Origin: Acidobacteriota bacterium
GTDB lineage: Bacteria > Acidobacteriota > Thermoanaerobaculia > Multivoradales > SZUA-115
Direction of reading: 5' to 3'
DNA: 32,622 bases
NCBI GenBank assembly: GCA_024277255.1
Contig: JAJRVQ010000039.1
Span: 1 to 32,622, forward strand
Shown here: piece after piece, positions 8,717 through 17,424 of the stretch
How the letters are laid out: every line of letters starts with the position of its first letter
Position numbering within the stretch: the stretch's first letter is position 1
Translations under genes and position numbers: made by a program
The notes under the pieces: generated by a model
What the model was told of the DNA's origin: nothing
Seen by the model: only the letters and a program-made list of their open reading frames with translations
Database searches by the model: none

Positions 8717-10801
8717 TCATGTTGAACAGAAGAGGCCCACTTCCAGGCCGGCACGCAGATACTCGCCGAGACGGCGATTCAGGTTGTCGAGTCGTTGCGG
8801 GGTCTTGAGCGAGAAGTAGGCGCCCATCTCCGAGCCGCTTTCTCCTCCACGCTCGATCGCGGAGGCGGTGCGCCGGTCGAGTTGCGCGTACGCTGGATTG
8901 CCGTATGTGAGAGAGGTGAAAGCCGGGCGCACGCGGTCGGTCAGCCGCGCCCTCTCTGCGGCCGAGCTGCCGGGCGGGATGACCGGCTGGCAGCGATAGC
9001 GCCGCGGCACGCGCGATCCCGGCAAGACGAACGAGAAGCGCAGGCAGCCCTGCTGGCGCCGTTCAACGGTGACCAGCCCCAGGAAGAGGCTGTTCTCACC
9101 CAGCGTCATCTGGCGCGTGTCGATGGTGCCAACGACGGTCACGGCGGAGAGCACCAGCGGTCCGCCGAAGGGCTCACCACTCACTCCGCCGTAAGCCGAC
9201 GACGCCGGGTCGCCCGCGTCGAGGATCGAATGGCGAATCTCGATCTCGGCCTCGGGCGAACTCTCGATGGGGCCGAGGATCGAGCGCTCGATCAGCACCT
9301 CGGCCTGGGCGCTTTCGACGATCAAGCTGGCCGCCCCGGGCGCGACCGGCTCGAACGGCGGCGGTGGATCGCCGGCTGGGGCCACAAAGCCGAGACCCGG
9401 CACCAAAGTGCAGTGGCGCAGCGTCAGCCGATCCAGCGTGCCCCCCACGCGGATGGCGCCGCCGCCGTCAATTCCGGCCACCAGCAGCCCGTTGATCTCG
9501 AAGGTGCTGGCCTCGCCGCCGGTCACGTCGAGCTCGCCTTCGAGCTCCAACAGCGGCCGCTCGCCGTCGGCGGCGCGAAGCTCCAGGCGACCCTCGTCGG
9601 GAATCGAAAGGGCCAGAGTTTCGCGGTAGGTCCGCGAGTCGTGGATGGCGATCACCGCCGAGGGTTGACCCGCGTTTTGCCACTCGGTGATCGCTTCATC
9701 GACGGTGTCAAAGGGTGGCGGATCGCCCGGGTCGACCGTCCCACCCACCTGCAAGGTCAGCTCGCCTACGATCCGCGTGAAGCTCTCCTCGCGCCGGTAG
9801 GGACCGCCGCCCAAATTGGCCGGGAAGCCGTAGCTGAAGGAGACCTCGGCTTCTTCCGCGCTTTCGCCCTCCGGAAGAGCGAGGCGACCGAGCGCCGGGT
9901 CGATCCCCACCTGGCCGGCCTCGGGCTGGCGCGCCCAGTCCTGCAAATGGCAGGCGACGATCGGGTCGAGTTCCACCTCGGTTCCGTCGAGCCAGAGGCG
10001 AATCGACGCCTCGGCGCCGTAGTAGTCGCCGGTGGCGTGGTGCAGGGCCCGGCGGCGGATCGGCACCGGCACATTGAGTTCAGCCGCGAAGTCGGCCGGG
10101 TCGGCCTCGCTGCGCGGTTGGTTGAATAGGGGCGCGTCGTTGCCGAGCGGACTGAAGGTGAAACGCCGGCCACTGCCGTCGACCGCCCGCGCCGGCACCC
10201 GGGTCAACGGATAGGCGCCCAGACGGAAGAGGTGGATCGCCACCTCGTGGATGTTGTAGCGCCCGCGGCGCGGCGCGATGCGGCGTACCTCGGCGGTGTG
10301 GGTCACCCTCTCGAACGGTCCATCGGATGGCCGGGTGAGCAGTTCCAGCGCGTTGGCATCACCCAGAGAAGTCCACGAGAGATTGTGCGGCCGGGTATGG
10401 TTCAGGTACTGAGTCGTCGCCAGCCGCTCGAAGTGCTCGACCACCCGCGCCGGCCAGCCGGTGACATCGCGCGCCAGTTGTTCGAGCAACGCCGCTGTGC
10501 CCTTGCGCCGCCGGTAGCCGAGGGTGTTGGCCACTTCGGCGCGCGGCGAAAAGCCGGTGTCGGCCAGCGGCACGATGGCCAGCAGGTCGCCGATGTAGGG
10601 CACCACCCAGTCGGCGCAACTCTCGACGAACCAGTTGTCGTAGAGGGCCGCGAGATCCGCCTCGACCACCCGCCCCTCGCGGGCCATCAGCTCGATCAGA
10701 TCGCGTAGAGGATAGCCTTGATCGGCGTCGCGCAGCCGGTAGATGGCCGGCAGGAGTTCGTACAACCGCTCGCTGCTGAAATGGCTGGTCGGGAAACTCA
10801 T
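8717..10801 (-). CDS. gpI-like phage-tail/baseplate protein
   Basis: A 694-aa protein. Residues 1-110 resemble phage P2 gpI-type tail proteins: LYELLPAIYRLRDAD, LRDLIELMAREG, and VPYIGDLLAI, with R-G-T helices (YRRRKGTAALLEQLARDVTG) following. The centre (about 330-560) is beta-rich with short repeated strands and may be a beta-helix. The C-terminus carries a conserved eCIS-type tail: CLRFSFVLPGSRVPRRYRCQP, SEMGAYFSL and LREYLR-like ending [14 protein letters not shown]. Such proteins sit at the periphery of the baseplate next to gpJ and connect it to fibres. The start ATG overlaps the stop of the upstream gpJ-like gene (ATGA), so translation is coupled. Confidence 0.75.
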   Translation of the reverse strand: MSFPTSHFSSERLYELLPAIYRLRDADQGYPLRDLIELMAREGRVVEADLAALYDNWFVESCADWVVPYIGDLLAIVPLADTGFSPRAEVANTLGYRRRKGTAALLEQLARDVTGWPARVVEHFERLATTQYLNHTRPHNLSWTSLGDANALELLTRPSDGPFERVTHTAEVRRIAPRRGRYNIHEVAIHLFRLGAYPLTRVPARAVDGSGRRFTFSPLGNDAPLFNQPRSEADPADFAAELNVPVPIRRRALHHATGDYYGAEASIRLWLDGTEVELDPIVACHLQDWARQPEAGQVGIDPALGRLALPEGESAEEAEVSFSYGFPANLGGGPYRREESFTRIVGELTLQVGGTVDPGDPPPFDTVDEAITEWQNAGQPSAVIAIHDSRTYRETLALSIPDEGRLELRAADGERPLLELEGELDVTGGEASTFEINGLLVAGIDGGGAIRVGGTLDRLTLRHCTLVPGLGFVAPAGDPPPPFEPVAPGAASLIVESAQAEVLIERSILGPIESSPEAEIEIRHSILDAGDPASSAYGGVSGEPFGGPLVLSAVTVVGTIDTRQMTLGENSLFLGLVTVERRQQGCLRFSFVLPGSRVPRRYRCQPVIPPGSSAAERARLTDRVRPAFTSLTYGNPAYAQLDRRTASAIERGGESGSEMGAYFSLKTPQRLDNLNRRLGEYLRAGLEVGLFCST

Positions 10802-13602
10802 GCCATCTCCCCGAGGGTCACGCCCAGCGGCGCGAGTACCAACAGTTCCGCGCCGAGCACCGTCGGCCGACCCCGCTCATCGGGCGCTCCGAGCCGAGCG
10901 GGCAGCGGGTCGAGCCGCAACCCGGCGGGCCCCTCTTTGGCGGGCACCGCCGGACCGCCCCCCGGTGGCAGCAACGCCAAGGTGGTGACTTGCGCCGCCT
11001 CGACTCCCTCAACCCCATGCACCACGGTAAGCAGATCGCTCTTGTGCACCGCGCGGCCGAAATCGCGGGCGGTGAAGGAGAAGGCCTCGGCGAGCGCCGC
11101 TTCGGCCGCTTCCCGCACCACCTCCGCTTCATGGTCCGGATGGATGCGCAACAGAACGGAAACGGTGAACAGACGGCGCGAGAAAGCGCCGACCGAGAAG
11201 GGGATGTAGCGGTCGCCGAACTGGCGGATGGCGGCTCGCAAGTCGGCCGGCAGTGGTGAATCGGCCGGTAGCGGCTCACCATCGGCACCGGCCACGGTGA
11301 CGTGAACGCGGCGGGTGGTGCCGTCCCACAGCCAATCGGCGCGGGCCTTGCCGACACCGGAGAAGGCCCGCGAGAAGTCCTCAAAGTCCTGGAGCGAGAC
11401 CACGCGGTCGAGGGTGAGCACGGTGAGCGGCGCGTTGCGGCGGGCCATATCCCGGTTTTCCGGGTCCTCGCCACCGCCGCTGGCCAGTGGGTTGACCACT
11501 TGTTTGACGCCCAAGGTTGGGGTGGCGAGGAGCGAGATCTGTCCCGCGTCGACGTGGCCACCCAGGCCGACTCCGACGCGGTACTCAGCCGTCACGTTGT
11601 CATTTCCGCTGGGCAGCCGGGCGCCGCGCACACCGTCGCCGAAGAGCACCTCGGTCACCCCCGAATCACGGCGGCGGGTGGTGAAGGCGCGCGCCTCCGG
11701 TCCCAGCCGGTAGAAGTCCGGTTCTTCGTGCCAGGCAACGCCGTTGACCCGCACTTCGAGGCTGCTCTCGCCGCCGCTGGGAGTGCTCGCCGGCAGGTAG
11801 GTGAGCGGCTGCTCTTTGAGCGCTAAGTGCTGGAAGGGGCTGCCGGCCTCGCCGCTGCCCAAGATCGCCGCCTTGCTCTCACCGTGGGTGGCGGGGGCGA
11901 CGTTGGCATTGATCCGCAGGCTGCCGCGCCGGTAAGAATGGGTCAGCTTGGCGTCGAGGTGGAGCACCGTCGCACCGTCGCGCAGCTCGGCGTCGATCAC
12001 CGTGCGAATCTCGTGCACCACCACCTCACCGCCGACGTCGGCGCGCTCGCCGGTGAGCGCGATCCGCTGGCCCGGTAAGATCTGGCGCTCCAGCGCCCGG
12101 TCCAGCTCCAGCTCATCGCCTTGGACCGGCTTGGTAATCGGCCTTTCCCCCAACGGCAAAGGCTGACTACCGGCGAGGACGGTCGTGTTGCGGAAGGTGA
12201 ACTTGTCGATCGACGGCGGGTCCACCAGGGACGGCGACGGTTCCGGGACCACCCGCAAGCGGCTCGCCTTGCCTTGCACGGCGAAGTCGGAGCGCGAAAC
12301 CTTTTCCGCCTCGACCACCTGGAAAGCGGTGATGCGGCGCTTCTTGCCGGCACCGCGCAACAGGGCGAACCCCTCCGGTTCGATCTCGTCGAAGGCGCGC
12401 TCGAGCAGGATCACCTCGTCGTCGCTGAAGCGCTTGCCGTAGGTCTGGGTGTATGGCTCCTTCGCCGAGTCCTGGTGCACATCCGGGATCGGGCTCTTGT
12501 CCCAATTGTCCGGGTAGGCCTTTGCCCCTTGAAAAAGGGTGCGCCAGAGTTTCGGCAGGGACCGGTAGCGGGGCGCATTGTGGCCGAAGACCGACGCCTC
12601 GACTTGGAAGGCATAGAGGCCGGCTCCCCCCGGTGCCGGTGGCGCCTTGGGCACCCCGGCGTTCACCAGCTTGCCGAAGCCGCCGGGACCGAGGCCACCG
12701 AGCAGTTCGTACCGCAATATCTCGTGGACACTCAGCGTCTCTCCGAGGATGAGACCCTGCACACCACCCGGGCCGAGCACCCCGCCCACCGGCGAGCCGG
12801 CGACCTCGAACTTCAGACCGGCCGGCGTCTTCTTTTTCTTCTTCCCGCCAGCGAGGACGACGCGGGTCAGCTGGCGCACGTCGCCGTCCTCGACCCGACC
12901 GAAGGTCAGCTCTTGGATCGTCTTCACGCGTAGCGGTTGGCCGACGACCTCCGTGTCCTCCTCGGCCCGCAGCAGTACCCAGTCGCCGACCTTCAATCCG
13001 CTGTCTGCTCCTTCGAGGAAGAGCTTGCGAGTGTCGATATCGAAGCTCTGCGGCCGGAAGCGCCGCGGGCGCAGGGCGTTCCATTCGGCGTGGCCGATGA
13101 TCTCTTCGACCGTCTCGAACGGTTGTGGTAGTTCGTCCTGGCCGGGCAGGCTTTGGGCGCGCGCGCCGACCGGAATCACCACTTCGCTCGGCGAACCGGG
13201 GCCGCCATCGATGGTGAAGGCCAGATCTACCGAAGCCGCCACCCCGGGGCGCAACTCGTAGCCGATCAACCGGGCCAGTTCGAGCAGCGAACGACGCTCG
13301 ACGGCGGTGCGCAGATAGCCCTCTTGCGCGTGGCGCTCAGTGTAGAAAGTGAGCACGTCGAGCACCGTCGCCCAGCCGTCGAGCAGGGCGATGGTCAGGT
13401 CGTTGTCTTCGCGGGTGGTGAGTGCGGAGAGGGTCGGCCGGGTGGAGATACGGGCGAGCATCGTCTGTTTGAACAACGAGTGGTTGCCCACCCGGCAGGC
13501 GAGTTGCGCCAGGCCGGGCCGGTTGAAGATCTCGGCCGGGGTCAGCACCGAAAGGCCGTCGCAGCAGGTGCAGGCGGTCTTGAGCTTGTCGACAGCGCTC
13601 AT
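10798..13602 (-). CDS. Baseplate wedge protein, gpJ-like (Afp11/Afp12 type), first paralogue by position
   Basis: A 934-aa member of the putative baseplate assembly (gpJ-like) family that builds the wedge ring around the spike and anchors the sheath. The N-terminal block has DLTIALLDGWATVLDVLTFYTERHA followed by RLIGYELRPG. The C-terminal block has VVSLQDFEDFSRAFSGVGKA and a beta-rich core with VTVAGADGEPL, as in gpJ/T4 gp6 relatives. An internal KKKKK run (about residue 255) lies in a loop insertion and is odd for this protein. It overlaps by four bases both the preceding wedge gene (13599-13602) and the following gpI-like gene. Afp-type systems also carry two large wedge proteins, so the pair here is expected. 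Confidence 0.85.
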   Translation of the reverse strand: MSAVDKLKTACTCCDGLSVLTPAEIFNRPGLAQLACRVGNHSLFKQTMLARISTRPTLSALTTREDNDLTIALLDGWATVLDVLTFYTERHAQEGYLRTAVERRSLLELARLIGYELRPGVAASVDLAFTIDGGPGSPSEVVIPVGARAQSLPGQDELPQPFETVEEIIGHAEWNALRPRRFRPQSFDIDTRKLFLEGADSGLKVGDWVLLRAEEDTEVVGQPLRVKTIQELTFGRVEDGDVRQLTRVVLAGGKKKKKTPAGLKFEVAGSPVGGVLGPGGVQGLILGETLSVHEILRYELLGGLGPGGFGKLVNAGVPKAPPAPGGAGLYAFQVEASVFGHNAPRYRSLPKLWRTLFQGAKAYPDNWDKSPIPDVHQDSAKEPYTQTYGKRFSDDEVILLERAFDEIEPEGFALLRGAGKKRRITAFQVVEAEKVSRSDFAVQGKASRLRVVPEPSPSLVDPPSIDKFTFRNTTVLAGSQPLPLGERPITKPVQGDELELDRALERQILPGQRIALTGERADVGGEVVVHEIRTVIDAELRDGATVLHLDAKLTHSYRRGSLRINANVAPATHGESKAAILGSGEAGSPFQHLALKEQPLTYLPASTPSGGESSLEVRVNGVAWHEEPDFYRLGPEARAFTTRRRDSGVTEVLFGDGVRGARLPSGNDNVTAEYRVGVGLGGHVDAGQISLLATPTLGVKQVVNPLASGGGEDPENRDMARRNAPLTVLTLDRVVSLQDFEDFSRAFSGVGKARADWLWDGTTRRVHVTVAGADGEPLPADSPLPADLRAAIRQFGDRYIPFSVGAFSRRLFTVSVLLRIHPDHEAEVVREAAEAALAEAFSFTARDFGRAVHKSDLLTVVHGVEGVEAAQVTTLALLPPGGGPAVPAKEGPAGLRLDPLPARLGAPDERGRPTVLGAELLVLAPLGVTLGEMA

Positions 13603-16184
13603 CCTGCCGCCCCTTCTGAAGGCCCTGCCGAAGCCCCTTCTGAGACTCCGAGCGCCAGCTCCAGTAGCCCGCTTTCGGGCAAGCTAGGATCGTTGTCGAG
13701 GCGGGCGATTTCCAGCCGATCCACCTTGAGCACGCCCTTCTCCAGTTCGTCGTTCTCTTCCTGGCCCCAGCGCTGGAACCGCTTGGCGGTGACTGAAACG
13801 ACGCCGTCGATCTCGCGTACGGCGGCGAGGATCGGACTCAGGTAGACCGGCTGGCCAAAGGTCCAGTCGTCGGGATGGAAGAAGCCGCGCCGACCACCGG
13901 GCAGGTCGCGATTGGAAAGGGTGGCCAGCACCTCACGAGCGACAGCCGAGCGCTCGTAGCCGGGCGCGATGCAGACGAAGAGGGCCAGTTCGAGCGCCAC
14001 CGGCCGCGGACCGTCGACTTCGAGGTCGTAGCCGGCCATGCGGAAGCGTTCGAGGTGACGACGCAGATCGCGCTCGAACTCGGCGTCGACGGCCAAGCCA
14101 CGACGGCGGTCGGCGGTGAGGAAGACGGTGTACCAGCTGCCCGTCCAGCGGAACGAGGCGGCAGCGCGATCGACCCCGGGGTGACGCTCGGCCGCCCGCG
14201 CGTAGTCGCCGGCGGTGACCGCGCGCTCCTGCGTGCGGAAGGCGACCGGTGCGTAACGGCGCGCCTCTTCGACCGGTTCCGGCGCTCTGCCTCCGGCGGC
14301 CGGGAGCAGATTGCGCACCCCGGTGACGCCAGCGGCGCCGACCACCTGGGCCAGCGCTTCGGCTCCGACGTTGCCAGCCGGGCCGTTGCCGACTCGATAG
14401 GTAGTGGCAAAGAGCGTCCCGGCTGCCGGCCGGCGGCCGTGGAAGCCATCGCCGAAGCGCAACCTGGCGCGCCGCTCATCGTCCACCTCGACCACGAAGT
14501 CGGCCTCGAAGGGACCGCTCGACAGCAGGTCGCGGCGCGGCAGCCAGAACCCTTCGTCACTCTCCAGCCGCACCGCCGGTACGGCATCGGCCGATGCGTA
14601 GACCAAGGCGCACGCCGCCGGAGTGATCGTTGCCAGATCCGGCGGCAGCAGCTGGAAGTCCTCGGCCAGCGGCACGGCGAAGGTGATCGCCGGTTCGAGC
14701 AGCGCGGGGCAGAACGGACCGGCCGCCTCCCCCTCGCCCACCCCTGCCGCCGGCACCGGACCCAGGCTGGAGCCGGCCACGGTGCGACCGTGGTCGGCGA
14801 GCAACAGGTTGGCCCGTGCCACGGAGATTCCCTCGACGTAGCGGGCGCCGTGCTCGTCGTCGGTGCGCGCCGAGAGGCAGAGCGGGAAGGGCGGCGCGTC
14901 GGCATCGCTCCAAGCGACTTCGACCAGCTCGGTGCCATCGAGCGGATCGGTAACCCCGTGGGTCACCTCGGTCAGCCGCACCACCCAGCGTTTGGCCGGG
15001 TCGGCGTCCGCCGGCTCGCCAGTCTTGGGGCCGAGGATCTCTTCGAAGGCCAGCAGCCGACCGGTGCGCAGCTCCTCTTCGGGCAACGGGCCGACCAGCG
15101 TGGCACGGGTGGCGCCGACCGGCAAACAGCACTCGCGGTCGCTCCACGGGTAGAGCGCAATCTCGTTGAGTTGCGGATGGGCGTCGAGGTCGTGCATCGG
15201 CTCGAAGACCACCGCCCCGGCGCGCACCGCGGCGTCGAGCTGATCCGGCGCCAGAATCACGCCTGGCCCCAGCGCGCGGGTGAGCAACGGATTGCCGGCG
15301 ACACCGTCGTCCGCGTCGGGACGACGCAAGGTCACCGGCACGTCCACTTCGAATGAGACCCAGGCGCGAGCGTTGGCGCCCTCATGCAGGAAGTAGTCGA
15401 CCAGGCGAGCGTGGCGGCGCACCGAGACCCGCTGGCGGGCGGTGCCCAGATACTGCTCGGTGGTCGCCGCGTCTTGGGCGTAGGAGAGCTGGTCGCCCAG
15501 GTAGGCCATCAGCTCGACCAGCGCCACACCGAGATCGGCCGGGTTGCGCTCGCGCCACTGGGGAGCGAGCAGCGAGAGGCGGTCGAAGAGGAGCCGGCGG
15601 AAGCTCTTGTAGTCCTTGGCCAGGTAGTCGATCGCCGGCCCCTTGCCGTCGGCCGGCGGGCAAGGGCGCTCCGCCTTGCAATCGAAGTCCGACGGGCACT
15701 CGACCTTGAAAGAGAACTCGACCGCCAGCAGGCGAGGATCGAACTCGGCACCGGCCGGAGGCTCGACCACCAGCCGGTAGGTGGAGTAATCGCCGCGCGC
15801 GTCGGTGCGCACCACCAGGAGCCGTTCCGGTTCCGTTTCAGCGGCGAACAAGGCGGCGACCAGCGCCTTTTCGGCCGGCGGTATCAGGCTGTCCGGCGTC
15901 GCGGCCACCTCGACCAAGGGCCGCGCCCAGAGCACGGAGACCGGCGTCACGCGCACGCCACCCTCGACCCGAACGTGCTCTTCGGTGAAGGCCGGCAAAG
16001 CCCCTTTCAGGAAGTAGACGACGAGATACCGCTGGCGCAGCGCCTCCGCGCCGCCGGCCTCGGCCACCGTCCGGTCGGCCACCTCCAGGAAGTCGATGCC
16101 GTTGAGCGTCGGGTGGGCCCGCACCAGGGCGCGGCGCTCTTCGTCGCCACAGTGATAGCGCGCCGGAGTCTCTACAGCGTTCAC
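13599..16184 (-). CDS. Baseplate wedge protein, gpJ-like, second paralogue
   Basis: An 861-aa member of the gpJ-like putative baseplate assembly family. Conserved blocks include IDYLAKDYKSFRRLLFDRL, ALVELMAYLGDQLSYAQDA, and the C-terminal RTQERAVTAGDYARAAERHPGV. Between them are beta-sandwich insertions. It starts at GTG 16184, two bases after the gp25 gene's stop, and its own stop overlaps the next wedge gene. In a contractile particle it would pair with its paralogue and gp25 to form the wedge that triggers sheath contraction. Product family is secure; the assignment to Afp11 versus Afp12 is not. Confidence 0.85.
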   Translation of the reverse strand: MNAVETPARYHCGDEERRALVRAHPTLNGIDFLEVADRTVAEAGGAEALRQRYLVVYFLKGALPAFTEEHVRVEGGVRVTPVSVLWARPLVEVAATPDSLIPPAEKALVAALFAAETEPERLLVVRTDARGDYSTYRLVVEPPAGAEFDPRLLAVEFSFKVECPSDFDCKAERPCPPADGKGPAIDYLAKDYKSFRRLLFDRLSLLAPQWRERNPADLGVALVELMAYLGDQLSYAQDAATTEQYLGTARQRVSVRRHARLVDYFLHEGANARAWVSFEVDVPVTLRRPDADDGVAGNPLLTRALGPGVILAPDQLDAAVRAGAVVFEPMHDLDAHPQLNEIALYPWSDRECCLPVGATRATLVGPLPEEELRTGRLLAFEEILGPKTGEPADADPAKRWVVRLTEVTHGVTDPLDGTELVEVAWSDADAPPFPLCLSARTDDEHGARYVEGISVARANLLLADHGRTVAGSSLGPVPAAGVGEGEAAGPFCPALLEPAITFAVPLAEDFQLLPPDLATITPAACALVYASADAVPAVRLESDEGFWLPRRDLLSSGPFEADFVVEVDDERRARLRFGDGFHGRRPAAGTLFATTYRVGNGPAGNVGAEALAQVVGAAGVTGVRNLLPAAGGRAPEPVEEARRYAPVAFRTQERAVTAGDYARAAERHPGVDRAAASFRWTGSWYTVFLTADRRRGLAVDAEFERDLRRHLERFRMAGYDLEVDGPRPVALELALFVCIAPGYERSAVAREVLATLSNRDLPGGRRGFFHPDDWTFGQPVYLSPILAAVREIDGVVSVTAKRFQRWGQEENDELEKGVLKVDRLEIARLDNDPSLPESGLLELALGVSEGASAGPSEGAAG

Positions 16185-16186
16185 CG

Positions 16187-16546
16187 CTACACCGCCCTCT
16201 CGAAGTCGGCCGTGTGGAGCTCACCGTCCGGCGGGTAGCGGTAGCGCACCGTCACCAGCAGCTTCGAGTCCTCGCCGGCGACCCGCACCTCCTCGATCGC
16301 GATGCGCTCGCCCAGCCACTGTTGGAGCGCCGCCTGCACGGTGAATTGCAGCGAGGCAGCCAGCTCGACGCTGTTGGGTTGGAAGACCATTTGCAGCAAG
16401 CCGCTGCCGAAGTCGGGCCGGTTGACCCGCTCGCCGGGGTTGGTAAAGAGGAGCTGTTCGATCAGGTCCCGGATGTGTTCTTCCACCGAGGTGCCGGCAG
16501 TGCGACCTCGGGCGTCGATACGGTAGGGGTAGTCGATCTGGAACAT
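16187..16546 (-). CDS. gp25/GPW-family baseplate protein (Afp9-like)
   Basis: A 119-aa protein of the GPW/gp25 family, the small wedge component that starts sheath polymerisation at the baseplate. Visible family features: a SVEEHIRDLIEQLLFTNPGER helix, then the NRPDFGSGLLQMVF segment corresponding to the EPRF-G-L core, a helix SLQFTVQAALQQWLGERI, and a terminal strand pair IEEVRV...LLVTVRYRY. It is the usual neighbour of gpV/PAAR on one side and gpJ on the other, exactly as here. Confidence 0.9.
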   Translation of the reverse strand: MFQIDYPYRIDARGRTAGTSVEEHIRDLIEQLLFTNPGERVNRPDFGSGLLQMVFQPNSVELAASLQFTVQAALQQWLGERIAIEEVRVAGEDSKLLVTVRYRYPPDGELHTADFERAV

Positions 16547-16565
16547 GGTCGTTGGATCCCCGTGG

Positions 16566-16889
16566 CTAGATCCCCGTCACCCGCGTCTGGGTGAGCACCG
16601 GCAGCAGCGGCGTACCGGTCGGAGCGCAGATCGCCTGGCTGTCGAGAAGGAGGAGCGGCTGGCCGTTCGAGGTGACGCGGGTGGCCGCGGTGACGTACTG
16701 CGCGGTGATGCACGGGCCGTTGGCGGCCGGCGGGGGCGGCAGCGTGCAGCCGGCCACTATCCACGGACCGGGCAAAGCCACCGTCGGCTGGCCGGAGACA
16801 GTGACCCGCGGATTGGGCACCGTCGGCTGCGCCTGACCGGCGTGGGCGCAGAGCACCGTGGCACCAAGGTGGAGTAGGAATCCTGGCAT
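16566..16889 (-). CDS. PAAR-like spike-tip protein (Afp10-like)
   Basis: A 107-aa protein rich in Gly, Pro and Val with short beta strands. It begins MPGFLLHLGATVLCAHAG, similar to DUF4280/PAAR-like proteins, and contains the pattern VTVSGQP...LPGPWIVAGC and LLLLDSQAIC. Four cysteines are spaced along it; the pairs C14/C48 and C60/C87 could bind metal or pair. Lying directly after the gpV spike gene and before gp25 is the Afp10 position. Its expected role is to sharpen the spike tip and possibly carry cargo. The family match is by pattern and context, so moderate. Confidence 0.7.
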   Translation of the reverse strand: MPGFLLHLGATVLCAHAGQAQPTVPNPRVTVSGQPTVALPGPWIVAGCTLPPPPAANGPCITAQYVTAATRVTSNGQPLLLLDSQAICAPTGTPLLPVLTQTRVTGI

Positions 16890-16892
16890 GGT

Positions 16893-17411
16893 CTAGACCA
16901 CCACCAGGGCGCCGGTGTTGACGGTGACCGTCGGGCCGGTCATCACGATCGAGGCGCCCTTGCCGTTTTGGATGTAGATGCCGGTGTCGTTGACGATGAT
17001 CGAGGCCCCGGTGGCGCTCTTCATCACGATGCCTCCGGTCGGACCGGGCATGTCGCTGACCACCAGGCCGTTGCCGAGCGTGGTCTGTAGGGTGATGGCG
17101 GGCACCGCCGGCGGCACGGTACGGGCCAGCGCCGGCACTTCGGCGGCGGAGCCCCAGAAGCCGCCGACCCAGATGGGATAGTCGGAGTTGCCCTGCTCGA
17201 ACTCGACCCACACACCGGCACCGATCGGCGGCACGGTGTAGAGCCCGTTCTGGATGCCGGCCGCCGGCAGGCAGGGCATCGCCCAACTGGAAATCCCCAG
17301 GCCACTGACATCCGGCACCTGCACCTGGATGCGCCCCTCCTGCAAGGGATCGACGTTGTTGAGCACCGTAGCCCGATACTTACCGAGGAAGCGCTTGCCT
17401 TCTTGGTTCAC
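16893..17411 (-). CDS. gpV-like baseplate spike protein (VgrG C-terminal-like, Afp8-type)
   Basis: A 172-aa spike protein. Residues about 10-85 form the OB-fold of the gpV/gp5 family (YRATVLNNVDPLQEGRIQVQVPDV, then VPPIGAGVWVEFEQGNSDYPIWVGGFWG). Residues about 110-172 are repeating short strands with Gly turns, typical of the triple-stranded beta-prism needle. It starts at GTG 17411. In Afp and VgrG the hub and spike are one chain; here the gpD-like hub is a separate gene 14 bases upstream. Confidence 0.88.
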   Translation of the reverse strand: MNQEGKRFLGKYRATVLNNVDPLQEGRIQVQVPDVSGLGISSWAMPCLPAAGIQNGLYTVPPIGAGVWVEFEQGNSDYPIWVGGFWGSAAEVPALARTVPPAVPAITLQTTLGNGLVVSDMPGPTGGIVMKSATGASIIVNDTGIYIQNGKGASIVMTGPTVTVNTGALVVV

Positions 17412-17424
17412 GCCGCCACCGTCC

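Noticed and set aside
7069..15356. Long plus-strand frames (7069-8808, 8795-10129, 13875-15356) opposite baseplate and DUF6519 genes
   Set aside because: All are antisense shadows caused by strong GC bias at third positions; none has a ribosome site or recognisable family.
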